A stretch of 17,642 bases of DNA from Bacteroidales bacterium UBA7009 (lineage in GTDB: Bacteria > Bacteroidota > Bacteroidia > Bacteroidales > Paludibacteraceae), in assembly GCA_002449665.1 (NCBI GenBank), contig DJXH01000065.1, positions 17,644 to 35,285 of the forward strand. Direction: 5' to 3'. This document shows, one piece after another, positions 9,001-15,188 of the stretch. The number at the start of each line of letters is the position of its first letter. The first letter of the stretch is position 1. The notes under the pieces were generated by a model that saw only the letters and a program-made list of their open reading frames with translations, did no database searches and was not told the DNA's origin. The translations under genes were made by a program, and so were the position numbers.

Positions 9001-11024
9001 ATGATGCGGCAACCGCAAACATAAGCAGCGACTTCCATATACCGTCAGATGCTGAATGGACAGCCCTAATAAACAACTCTACATATTCCGGAGGCAGGTT
9101 TATCAACAGCGATGACAACTCACAATATATGATTATGCCCGCATCGGGATATTACGAATACTATAACTATTACGGCTATTATCAAGGACCTTATCTGACC
9201 TCTACATCTGCTGCATTCGCATGGACAAGCCAAGTTCACTCCCGTGAATATGGCGACTACGACTATATGTCCAATGCCGGTATTGTAACTGACAATGGCG
9301 GCTCCGCTGTGGATATATACGACGGTTATATCTACCTCGCAGCCCCCGTCCGTGCCGTCTATACCCCGCCTTTCACTACTTATACGCTCACTATCAACGT
9401 CGGTTCCTATCAATACCGCTATATCTGCGAGAAAGGGCAGAACATCACCGTTACCGCCGTACCCACCGAGACCGGCTACATCTTCGATAAGTGGACCGAA
9501 GACGGCAATACCTCTGCCACCCGTACCTTCACTATGACCGGCGATATGACCTACACCGCCACCTTCAAACAAGATGTAACATATCACACCGTAACTATCC
9601 TTGCTCAACCCGAAGGCTATGGCACAGTAACTCAAACATCAATTACCGACATCCCTCACGGCTCGTCTCTTACCGTTAGCGATAACACTATTACTATCAA
9701 CGGAACAACCGTTACTGCTACGCCTGCTGCAGAAGATGCCCAATATACCTATACCTTCTCCGGCTGGCTCAATGCTCAACCTTCAGTTATGGGAGATGTT
9801 ACTATCATTGCGCTCTTCAACCGCACAACGCAGACCTACACCATCACATTCCAAAACGAAGACGGCACGCAGTTGCAATCTTCACCCTTCGAGTACGGAG
9901 CCATACCCATTTATAACGGCACAAAGCCTGTTAAAAATGAAGATGAGGCATACACATATACCTTCAGCGGCTGGTCGCCCACGCTGTCTGCCGTTACAGG
10001 TGCTGCCACTTATACCGCCGTCTTTGCTTCTACGGCACGCCAATATACCATTACCTTCGCTTCTATGACCGGCGGCACTATCAGCGTAACGGCTGGCGGA
10101 ACGGCTATCAACAGCGGCGACAAAGTGGACTATGGTACTGCCCTCATCGTTACCGCCGTGCCTGACGAAGGCTATCAGTTCGCTGCTTGGATGAATGGGA
10201 CATCGGCTTCTCTTACCATAACCGGCGACATAACCCTTGGCGCAATATTCCGCGAAGAAGACAACCCCGATGAACCTACACCTACTATCGACCTCTACGA
10301 CAACGCTAATCCGAAAGTGAACGGCGTTGAGACTACAAATGCCGCACTGCTGAGCAGTTATGCCGGCAAGTCGGTCAATGTCATACTCCATCACAGTTTC
10401 ACCGCCAACCAGTGGAACACGCTCTGTCTGCCCTTCCATCTCGACACCGAAGATACCGACCTTGACGGCATCGCTTACGAACTATCCAACTGCACCACCG
10501 ACCCCGCTAACGGTATCACTATCTCCTTTGACCCCGTCAGTTACAACTCTGCCATTCAAGCAGAGATGGAGGCAGGAAAGCCGTATCTTGTACTTACTGA
10601 GACAACTGTCAGCGAGTTGAGATTCAACGATGTAACGCTTGTTACCTTTACTCCGGGGAAGACTGTTGCACGTAGCGGCGATGTGGAGTTCCGCAGTGTG
10701 ATAGAGACCACTTACATACAAAACAAGACCTCTATCTATATCGGTACTAACAACCGTCTCTACTATGCCAACGCTTCTGCCAACTCAGGCAAAGGTTCTC
10801 GCCTGCGGGGCTATCGCGGCTACTTTGAGATAATCAACACCAACGGTATGGAATATGCACAGCCGCGAGTAAGACTGATGGTAGGAAACGTAGAAGTGGC
10901 TTGTTCAGATGAAGACGAAATGAACGACACTTCAATGGTACGCAAGTACGTTAAGGATGGTATTCTCTATATCGAGCGTGACGGTATTCTCTATGATGCA
11001 CAAGGGAAACGTTTAGATCGCTAA
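6033..11024 (+). CDS. Giant secreted BspA-like / InlB B-repeat surface protein (paralog 2)
   Basis: 1663 aa from ATG 6033, which opens a classic signal peptide (MKKCLYSLIAVLLLFSQSVFSQ, cleavage near 20-22). An in-frame ATG at 6003 would add ten polar residues ahead of it and is less likely. Modules: N-terminal domain ('YFRGNN' 81-86, 'GNVMSL' 111-116); four or five 'LPAxxLxxxCYxxMF' repeats (~168-310); InlB-type B-repeat (~401-480); an unrecognised region (~482-790, 'IPTGIYPINATQ'); bacterial repeat (~790-873); Gly/Glu linker (875-893); FISUMP-like domain (~934-1110, 'ADRNVGA', 'FHIPSDAEW'); InlB/bacterial repeats (~1116-1406); 'WNTLCLPF' domain (~1418-1610); and the tail 'RKYVKDGILYIERDGILYDA'. 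Probably exported and retained at the surface by a sorting-tag route. The exact ligand is unknown. It converges with the minus-strand TPR gene only 20 bp away, with no terminator visible between them. Confidence 0.85.
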   Translation: MKKCLYSLIAVLLLFSQSVFSQVGEYLQVVGDMTINIKVTGSPDFPDLEYSFDKVTWTPITGATSFNKSRGLNSNPVPVCYFRGNNPDGFNKSATDYVSITITGGNPSLAGNVMSLLSKDDFIDLTAIPCDYCFYGLFCPNPPATFTTSYSFASTGSSTSLYHAKDLVLPATELKAYCYAYMFALNSGLIDAPSLPATVMKPWCYAHMFDYCINSFCSKTSGASIPYLPAQELAEGCYAYMFSRCGSMYNDNENYYILPAEELAPKCYMGMFSLYGGISGGTSLKYVEIMATSLKDRCGEDITNCCAYMFNNAIWAGTTNGRQNMTLRMYWTDWGNSTTGPNNADATSGAPTYGWFYGYVRYGNTFLYQNGLTPTTKNTKYGTTYLNHTFPQNGTITANNFTYLTFDCKTNGGTWEEGCTYNADLRRVVRTDYTAKTVPAAPVKAAATFKGWFTAPSGGEQVDETTILSQTTAQTYYAQFEDIDLSNITMTTGTLDFPTYYNTFAIEGESELVKVRLYFNANLTTTKNNYLTSFDPSNSYIQPVGGVARTIASASVANVTYLGDAYRAAHIVATVTDTEGRNYNIDIFTNEELNYATYEDVIGTNYNSIVETSWRTCNPFHIYGTENNEMDRLIYRNVNGRHILYTYHMDGGVNVYYEVLHVQLELFPDPTKPGNIPTGIYPINATQAIGTAFIGKCPSDILIYEQNSRQPYCGSFVQYELQATENDYYPNRDVWTLRDGYVEVVNVDEKYWVHVHAYADAHRTTGEDCAVIDYTACLDGDVTYSPVAVTLSSQTENGATLTGAATLRLNDATTMTSAFAEGEHTFFTGSTLNLNADKSGYEFSHWLINGTRVNGNDIAYTLAGQTTDIVAVFTGEGSGEGGNEGGGEGGESGNTDPVSADAAVSVYQNVSKTTTKILYNLDPKTGKDGLTYGLVDMGYGIAWADRNVGATAVGMTGGYFNWGDVVAEPTAGVVYEIGSMAVGALLPAEDDAATANISSDFHIPSDAEWTALINNSTYSGGRFINSDDNSQYMIMPASGYYEYYNYYGYYQGPYLTSTSAAFAWTSQVHSREYGDYDYMSNAGIVTDNGGSAVDIYDGYIYLAAPVRAVYTPPFTTYTLTINVGSYQYRYICEKGQNITVTAVPTETGYIFDKWTEDGNTSATRTFTMTGDMTYTATFKQDVTYHTVTILAQPEGYGTVTQTSITDIPHGSSLTVSDNTITINGTTVTATPAAEDAQYTYTFSGWLNAQPSVMGDVTIIALFNRTTQTYTITFQNEDGTQLQSSPFEYGAIPIYNGTKPVKNEDEAYTYTFSGWSPTLSAVTGAATYTAVFASTARQYTITFASMTGGTISVTAGGTAINSGDKVDYGTALIVTAVPDEGYQFAAWMNGTSASLTITGDITLGAIFREEDNPDEPTPTIDLYDNANPKVNGVETTNAALLSSYAGKSVNVILHHSFTANQWNTLCLPFHLDTEDTDLDGIAYELSNCTTDPANGITISFDPVSYNSAIQAEMEAGKPYLVLTETTVSELRFNDVTLVTFTPGKTVARSGDVEFRSVIETTYIQNKTSIYIGTNNRLYYANASANSGKGSRLRGYRGYFEIINTNGMEYAQPRVRLMVGNVEVACSDEDEMNDTSMVRKYVKDGILYIERDGILYDAQGKRLDR
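6534..6962 (+). repeat. LPAxxLxxxCYxxMF repeat tract in paralog 2
   Basis: Encodes LPATELKAYCYAYMF, LPATVMKPWCYAHMF, LPAQELAEGCYAYMF and LPAEELAPKCYMGMF, then a degenerate copy around 'ITNCCAYMF'. The variable spacers between cores are partly Cys- and Tyr-rich. This is the same BspA-like repeat as in the upstream paralog, with one more copy. Confidence 0.75.
7476..8402 (+). other. Unrecognised ~310-aa domain unique to paralog 2
   Basis: Residues ~482-790 lack the Gly-Trp signature of the B-repeats and have no equivalent in the upstream paralog. The composition is beta-rich and aromatic, with polar patches such as 'YNIDIFTNEELNYATYED', a central 'YHMDGGVNVYYEVL', and 'IPTGIYPINATQAIGTAFIG', which looks like the opening strand of a beta-sandwich. 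Two successive halves (~482-660 and ~660-790) may be separate domains. I do not recognise the family. It is the likeliest place for ligand specificity. Confidence 0.45.
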
Positions 11025-11044
11025 TGCTGTAAGAAGTCAGGCGG

Positions 11045-12418
11045 TCAGCCCGCAACGGCTTTCATTTCCGTTTGCCTGACACTATTGAGCAGAGTTCGCA
11101 CCTCAAGTGCCGACTCTGCTTCTTTTTGCTCTTTGTCGCGGATGTCGGCTGCCAACTGCTTGCGCTGCTGCGGTTGAGCCGAGCGGTAAGCCTCACGAAG
11201 AGAGTCTAACTCCTCTTTTTGCTGTTGCCACTGTGCAAGGACTGCAAGATATTGCTTGTATAGACTGAGTGCCTCTTGGGAAACGAAGTCCGAGTCAGAT
11301 GTATAAACCCTGTCGGGACTGATAACAAGACGATATTGTTCTTCCTCTTCTACGGCTTGAGTATCTTCTGGCTGCGGTTCGTTTTCGGCTGTTATCACCG
11401 GCTTTTCGGCAGTATGGTATTTGATAAGTCGTGCATAGAGCGACAGGGTGTCTATGTCCGAACTCGAAATATATGAGGGCAGGTCTTGCAGCAGAAATTG
11501 ATAAACACATACGCTGTCGCCGGTGCAAAAACGGTCGGTGGCAAAATAGCCGACTTGCTTCTCCTCGTCTATGACATACATATAGTCGTTGCTTTCGGAA
11601 TTGAACGGATAGCCGATGTTTTCGGGAGTGGTGAAGGTGTTAGTGGCAGAGTTGTAGCGGGTTATGTATATGTCCCAGCCGCCCATACCGAGCGTATCGC
11701 AGGCAGCGAAATAGAGCGTTATGCCGTCGCTCATATAGTAGGGGTAGTTCTGCCGTGAGGTGAAGTTGATAGTTTCGCCGAGCGTGTCGGGGTGCGACCA
11801 ACTGTCAAGCAGTTTGTATTTATTGACGAGCACCTGCTCTCCGTTCTCCGTAGCGGTATATATACACCTGTCGCCACGTTGGTTGCAGTATGACACAAGT
11901 CCGTTGCCGTCGTCTTTTATCTCACCCGCCGTGTGGCTCAAGCGGTAGGCTTCCAAAAAGTCTTTTTTTGGCAGAATGACCGAATCGGTTATACTTATGT
12001 CCTGCACCCGCTTGAGGTATCTCTGCCGCGTGTTGGAAATGGCGATACGGCGGTTGATATACTCCATACGGTCGTTGTGCGGTGCTTCTTTTATGTACTC
12101 GTTATACGCGTTTACCGCCTCGCTTGTCATCCATAGATGATAGTAACATTCGCCCTCGAAGAAATAGCGCAGACTGTACTTGTTACCCGACTTGGCAAAG
12201 TATTTCAACGCCTCTTTATACTCGCCCTGCTCCTGCAGGCAGCGGGCATAGCGGTAGTTGTACAAGTGGTTGCTCGGGGCGCGTTTGAGCAAGGCGGCAT
12301 ACGCCTCATCTGCCTCTGTATAATGTCCTTTCTCAAACAAGGTGTTTGCTTTGGCTGCCGTCTGCGCCGACAGAGAAAGACTGAAGAATAGCAAAAGAAA
12401 TATAGCAAAATGTCTCAT
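11045..12418 (-). CDS. Secreted TPR / PD40-like repeat protein
   Basis: 457 aa on the minus strand. I chose the ATG at 12418 because it opens a clean signal peptide (MRHFAIFLLLFFSLSLSAQ, cleavage near 18-19); an upstream in-frame ATG at 12457 would add 13 residues, mostly polar, and would lie at or upstream of the predicted transcription start. TPR-type helices occupy ~20-115 ('LFEKGHYTEADEAYAALLKR', 'YARCLQEQGEYKEALKYF'). A beta-propeller-like PD40 stretch covers ~175-300 ('YYMSDGITLYFAACD', 'GWDIYITRYN', 'GYFATDR'). An acidic linker (~345-362) leads to a Gln/Glu-rich coiled-coil tail (~385-445). The TPR plus PD40 layout recalls Bacteroidota periplasmic scaffold proteins such as PorE, but no OmpA-like peptidoglycan-binding domain is present. 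A scaffold role in the periplasm is inference. Confidence 0.7.
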   Translation of the reverse strand: MRHFAIFLLLFFSLSLSAQTAAKANTLFEKGHYTEADEAYAALLKRAPSNHLYNYRYARCLQEQGEYKEALKYFAKSGNKYSLRYFFEGECYYHLWMTSEAVNAYNEYIKEAPHNDRMEYINRRIAISNTRQRYLKRVQDISITDSVILPKKDFLEAYRLSHTAGEIKDDGNGLVSYCNQRGDRCIYTATENGEQVLVNKYKLLDSWSHPDTLGETINFTSRQNYPYYMSDGITLYFAACDTLGMGGWDIYITRYNSATNTFTTPENIGYPFNSESNDYMYVIDEEKQVGYFATDRFCTGDSVCVYQFLLQDLPSYISSSDIDTLSLYARLIKYHTAEKPVITAENEPQPEDTQAVEEEEQYRLVISPDRVYTSDSDFVSQEALSLYKQYLAVLAQWQQQKEELDSLREAYRSAQPQQRKQLAADIRDKEQKEAESALEVRTLLNSVRQTEMKAVAG

Positions 12419-12426
12419 ACAAGCGG

Positions 12427-12458
12427 CAAAAGTACGGCAATATTTTGACATCTGCAAA
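12427..12458 (-). promoter_or_regulatory. Promoter of the minus-strand TPR gene
   Basis: Read on the minus strand, TTTG (12458-12455) and TACTTTTG (12434-12427) are separated by 20 bp, a full match to the Bacteroidota consensus. Only eight bases separate the -7 element from the ATG at 12418, so the transcript would start within about 0-5 bases of the start codon and be leaderless or nearly so. Confidence 0.65.
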
Positions 12459-12474
12459 AATCACCGTAATTTTG
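12444..12474 (+). promoter_or_regulatory. Promoter of the LD-carboxypeptidase gene
   Basis: TTTG at 12444-12447 and TAATTTTG at 12467-12474 with a 19-bp spacer match the Bacteroidota consensus. The predicted start near 12481 gives an ~18-base leader before ATG 12499. The element overlaps the divergent promoter of the TPR gene (12427-12458), so the two polymerases would compete for the same stretch of DNA. Confidence 0.75.
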
Positions 12475-12498
12475 CACCGTATTTATATCCATACGCAG

Positions 12499-13413
12499 AT
12501 GAAACAAATCACTATCATATCCCCTTCGGGCAAACCGAATACCGACCTTATCGACTCGGCTCATACCCGCCTTGAGCAGAAAGGCTTTGCGGTAACGGAA
12601 GGCGACTATGCCCGTTGCGGTTTTGGCAGGTTTGCAGCCCGCAAAGAAGAACGTCTGAAAGACATACTGGCGGCTTTTCGTAATCCTCAAAACGATTTTA
12701 TCCTCTGTTCGCGCGGCGGCTACGGCTTGCAGCAACTGATGGGCGACATATCTTCCGACCTCGCAGGGTATAAAGCCGACGGCGGTCGTTTCCCCATACT
12801 GATAGGTTTCTCTGACATCACCTGCCTTCATTCCGTTTTGTCCCTGTTGTCTGTTCCTTCCGTCCACGGTCTTATGGCGCACATAGGCGATTGGGATGAG
12901 GAGTGCGAGTCTGTCCGTCGTTGGTTTGACCTGCTTGACGGTTGGATGCCGTGCTATTCTCTGCCCGCCAATGAGCAGTCGGTAAAAGGTGAGGCAACAG
13001 GCATACTCGTTGGCGGCAACCTGAGCGTTCTCTACGGCTTGCAGGGGACACCGTGGAGCCTTAATGCACTGATAGATAATAATGCACGGAACGGAAAGCA
13101 GACACTGCTTTTTATAGAAGACATAGCCGAGCGGCACTATCACATAGACCGAATGATGCAGAACCTGCACCTTAGCGGTGTGCTTGGCAGGATTAGCGGA
13201 CTCGTTGTCGGGCAGATGACAGACATAGAACCCGACCCGCTGATGATGTGCAGCATAGAGCAGACAGTATTGCAGGCGGTGGAAGGATATGACATACCCG
13301 TTCTCTTCGGCTTCCCTGCGGGTCACAACGACAATGTCAACCTGCCGTTCCTGTTAGGAAAAGAAACAACTATTGAGGTGGGATATAACTATTCCGCCTT
13401 TGAGCAGAATTAA
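12499..13413 (+). CDS. ldcA: Muramoyltetrapeptide (LD-) carboxypeptidase, peptidase family S66
   Basis: 304 aa. The family removes the terminal D-Ala from the tetrapeptide of recycled murein, cleaving an L,D bond in the cytoplasm. The S66 catalytic triad is visible: Ser105 in 'IGFSDIT', Glu207 in 'LFIEDIA' and His276 in 'FPAGHN'. Other family signatures are 'SRGGYG' (71-76) near the substrate pocket, 'HGLM' (123-126) and 'GGNLS' (172-176). Length is normal for the family and there is no signal peptide, which fits a cytoplasmic recycling enzyme. ATG 12499 is preferred over the in-frame ATG at 12445 because the promoter -7 element (12467-12474) lies between them and residues start directly with 'ITIISPSG', the usual family N-terminus. 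umuD follows after 53 bp. Confidence 0.9.
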   Translation: MKQITIISPSGKPNTDLIDSAHTRLEQKGFAVTEGDYARCGFGRFAARKEERLKDILAAFRNPQNDFILCSRGGYGLQQLMGDISSDLAGYKADGGRFPILIGFSDITCLHSVLSLLSVPSVHGLMAHIGDWDEECESVRRWFDLLDGWMPCYSLPANEQSVKGEATGILVGGNLSVLYGLQGTPWSLNALIDNNARNGKQTLLFIEDIAERHYHIDRMMQNLHLSGVLGRISGLVVGQMTDIEPDPLMMCSIEQTVLQAVEGYDIPVLFGFPAGHNDNVNLPFLLGKETTIEVGYNYSAFEQN

Positions 13414-13422
13414 CTTTCAAAA

Positions 13423-13444
13423 TTCGATATACCGATATATCGAA
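13423..13444. promoter_or_regulatory. Perfect dyad upstream of umuDC, candidate operator
   Basis: TTCGATAT (13423-13430) and ATATCGAA (13437-13444) are a perfect 8-bp inverted repeat around a 6-base spacer. They lie 23-44 bases upstream of the umuD start in the 53-bp gap after ldcA. A further ATCGAA half-site occurs at 13455-13460. No consensus -33/-7 promoter is seen in the gap. An operator for a repressor of this damage-response operon is the simplest reading. The same sequence could instead form an RNA hairpin, but no T-run follows. Confidence 0.5.
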
Positions 13445-13466
13445 ACATCAAAACATCGAAAAGACA

Positions 13467-13907
13467 ATGCCTGACCAGACACTTATCAATATCACCCAAG
13501 CCGACACGCCGTCGCCCGAACTCGTACTTGCCGAGAGCCTGCACGCCGGTTTTCCGTCGCCCGCAGCCGACTACAACGAGCATATAGACATCACCCGCGA
13601 ACTTGTGCGCCACCCCGAAACCACTTTCTATGCCCGCATAGAGGGCGACAGTATGCAGGATGCAGGTATTTGCTCCGGCGACATAGTGGTCATAGACCGT
13701 TCGCTTGATGCCCGAGACGGCGACTACGTGGCTGCATACATTGACGGCGAGTTTACCGTCAAGGAGTTTCGCCACGATACGGAACACAACCGCGCTTGGC
13801 TCATTCCGCATAACGACAAGTACCGGAAAATACTTGTCAACGAAGAGAATGCGTTTATAATCTGGGGTGTGATAACTCATACTATTCACGCCGTTAAGTC
13901 AAGATAA
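13467..13907 (+). CDS. umuD: UmuD-like self-cleaving S24 peptidase (polymerase V subunit)
   Basis: 146 aa, close to E. coli UmuD (139 aa). UmuD cleaves itself when bound to the RecA filament; the shortened UmuD' then pairs with UmuC to form an error-prone DNA polymerase. Visible signatures: the cleavage region 'HAGFPSPAADY' with the likely scissile bond Ala27-Gly28; the catalytic Ser62 in 'EGDSMQDAGI'; and the catalytic Lys99 in 'DGEFTVKEF'. There is no N-terminal DNA-binding domain, which separates it from LexA. umuC starts two bases after its stop codon, so the pair is translationally linked. Confidence 0.92.
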   Translation: MPDQTLINITQADTPSPELVLAESLHAGFPSPAADYNEHIDITRELVRHPETTFYARIEGDSMQDAGICSGDIVVIDRSLDARDGDYVAAYIDGEFTVKEFRHDTEHNRAWLIPHNDKYRKILVNEENAFIIWGVITHTIHAVKSR

Positions 13908-13909
13908 AG

Positions 13910-15172
13910 ATGTACGCCCTTTGCGACTGCAATAATTTTTTTGTCTCCTGTGAGCGCGTTTTCCGCCCTGACCTCAGAGATAAGCCCGTCGTCGTTCTTT
14001 CGGGCAACGACGGCTGTGTGGTGGCGCGCTCCAACGAGGTGAAACGCTTGGGCATAAAAATGGGTGTACCGTTCTATCAGATACGACAAATGGCAGAGCA
14101 ATACGGAATAGTGCATTTCTCGTCCAACTTCGAGTTGTACGGCGACATCTCCTCTCGTATTATGACCATACTCGGCAAATATACGGACGAGTTGCAACAA
14201 TGCTCCGTGGACGAAGCATATATAGACTTGTCCTATTGCACCGACACCGAAGCAGCCAAAGCCGTTGCCGCACGTATAAAGGCCGAGATACAAAAAAGTA
14301 TAGGCGTACCCGTCTCGCTTGGGATTGCTGCTACCAAAACGCTCTGCAAAGTGGCTACCGACTATGCCAAACACTACGCCGGCTACAAAGGCGTTTGCTC
14401 TATATCCACCGAAGAGCAGAGGAGAAAAGCCCTCTCGGACTACGCCATAGAGGACGTATGGGGCATAGGACGGCAGTCTGCTGCCAAACTGCACAAGGCT
14501 GGAGTAACGACAGCACTCGAGTTTGCCGACCATACCGAACTTTTTGCGAGCAATCTGCTCAACCTTCCGGGTGCCAACACGTGGCGCGAACTGAACGGAC
14601 ACGACTGTATAGCCCTCGGCGACTCGCCCGAGAAAGCAAGCATCACTTGTTCGCGCACCTTCGCCCATGGCGTTACCGACCGGACACTATTAGAGCAAGC
14701 CCTGTCGGAGTTCTGCGCCAAAGTGGCGGAAAAACTCCGCCGCCAGCAGTCCGTCTGCCAAGAGATGATGGTCTTTGCCGATACCTCGCGCTTTCTTGAG
14801 AACAGACAGACCATATACATCACCCTGCATTTCCCCATTCCGACCGACAACACGCAGGAGATGACCCTCGCTATGCTCCGCGCCTTGAGACAACGCTGGC
14901 AACCGAATACGCCGTACAAACGCGCCGGTGTGGTGTTGCTCTCTATCAGCCCCGGCAAGGGCGTACAGCAGTTGCTTTTTGACGACCGCGACCGGCAGCG
15001 CGATACACAACTGCAAAAGACAATAGACCGAATAAACAGCCGCACCGGCAAACGAACTATAGGCTTTATGCCGCAGGTGGACGTGAAAAAAGCAAGCGAA
15101 CTGTACTCGATAGGCGCGAAAAGTCCCGCTTACTCCACACGCATCTCCGACATCATTACCCTGCATTGTTAG
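13910..15172 (+). CDS. umuC: UmuC-like Y-family DNA polymerase V catalytic subunit
   Basis: 420 aa, against 422 in E. coli UmuC. It carries out translesion synthesis across DNA damage in the cytoplasm, with UmuD'2. Metal-binding residues of Y-family polymerases are present: Asp6 in 'ALCDCNNFF' and Asp101-Glu102 in 'CSVDEAYIDL'. Other family signatures are 'DKPVVVLSGNDGCVVARS' (24-41), 'FSSNFELYGDIS' (70-81), the helix-hairpin-helix region 'DVWGIGRQSAAKL', and the C-terminal 'SPAYSTRISDI'. The reading frame is intact. It is transcribed with umuD, and the kinase gene follows after 16 bp with no terminator, so read-through is plausible. Confidence 0.93.
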   Translation: MYALCDCNNFFVSCERVFRPDLRDKPVVVLSGNDGCVVARSNEVKRLGIKMGVPFYQIRQMAEQYGIVHFSSNFELYGDISSRIMTILGKYTDELQQCSVDEAYIDLSYCTDTEAAKAVAARIKAEIQKSIGVPVSLGIAATKTLCKVATDYAKHYAGYKGVCSISTEEQRRKALSDYAIEDVWGIGRQSAAKLHKAGVTTALEFADHTELFASNLLNLPGANTWRELNGHDCIALGDSPEKASITCSRTFAHGVTDRTLLEQALSEFCAKVAEKLRRQQSVCQEMMVFADTSRFLENRQTIYITLHFPIPTDNTQEMTLAMLRALRQRWQPNTPYKRAGVVLLSISPGKGVQQLLFDDRDRQRDTQLQKTIDRINSRTGKRTIGFMPQVDVKKASELYSIGAKSPAYSTRISDIITLHC

Positions 15173-15188
15173 AAACAACAGCCGTACA

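Noticed and set aside
9120..10439. Minus-strand open frames of 171 and 185 aa within paralog 2
   Set aside because: They lie opposite the repeat-rich coding region, and their Gly/Val/Ile-rich composition mirrors the Thr/Tyr-rich sense codons.
126..11024. Possible CRISPR or DNA-level tandem repeat array in the repeat-rich giant genes
   Set aside because: The periodicity exists only at protein level; no repeated DNA units with regular spacers are present.
12415..13326. 303-aa open frame on the minus strand opposite ldcA
   Set aside because: ldcA on the + strand has the S66 catalytic triad and a consensus promoter; the antisense product shows no family features and is a codon-bias shadow.
13886..14668. 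260-aa open frame on the minus strand opposite umuC
   Set aside because: umuC has intact Y-family motifs over the whole stretch; the antisense frame has no recognisable motif.
14200..15051. Open frames of about 200 aa in other frames of umuC
   Set aside because: Arg/Cys/Ser-rich low-complexity translations with no motifs, typical shadow frames.
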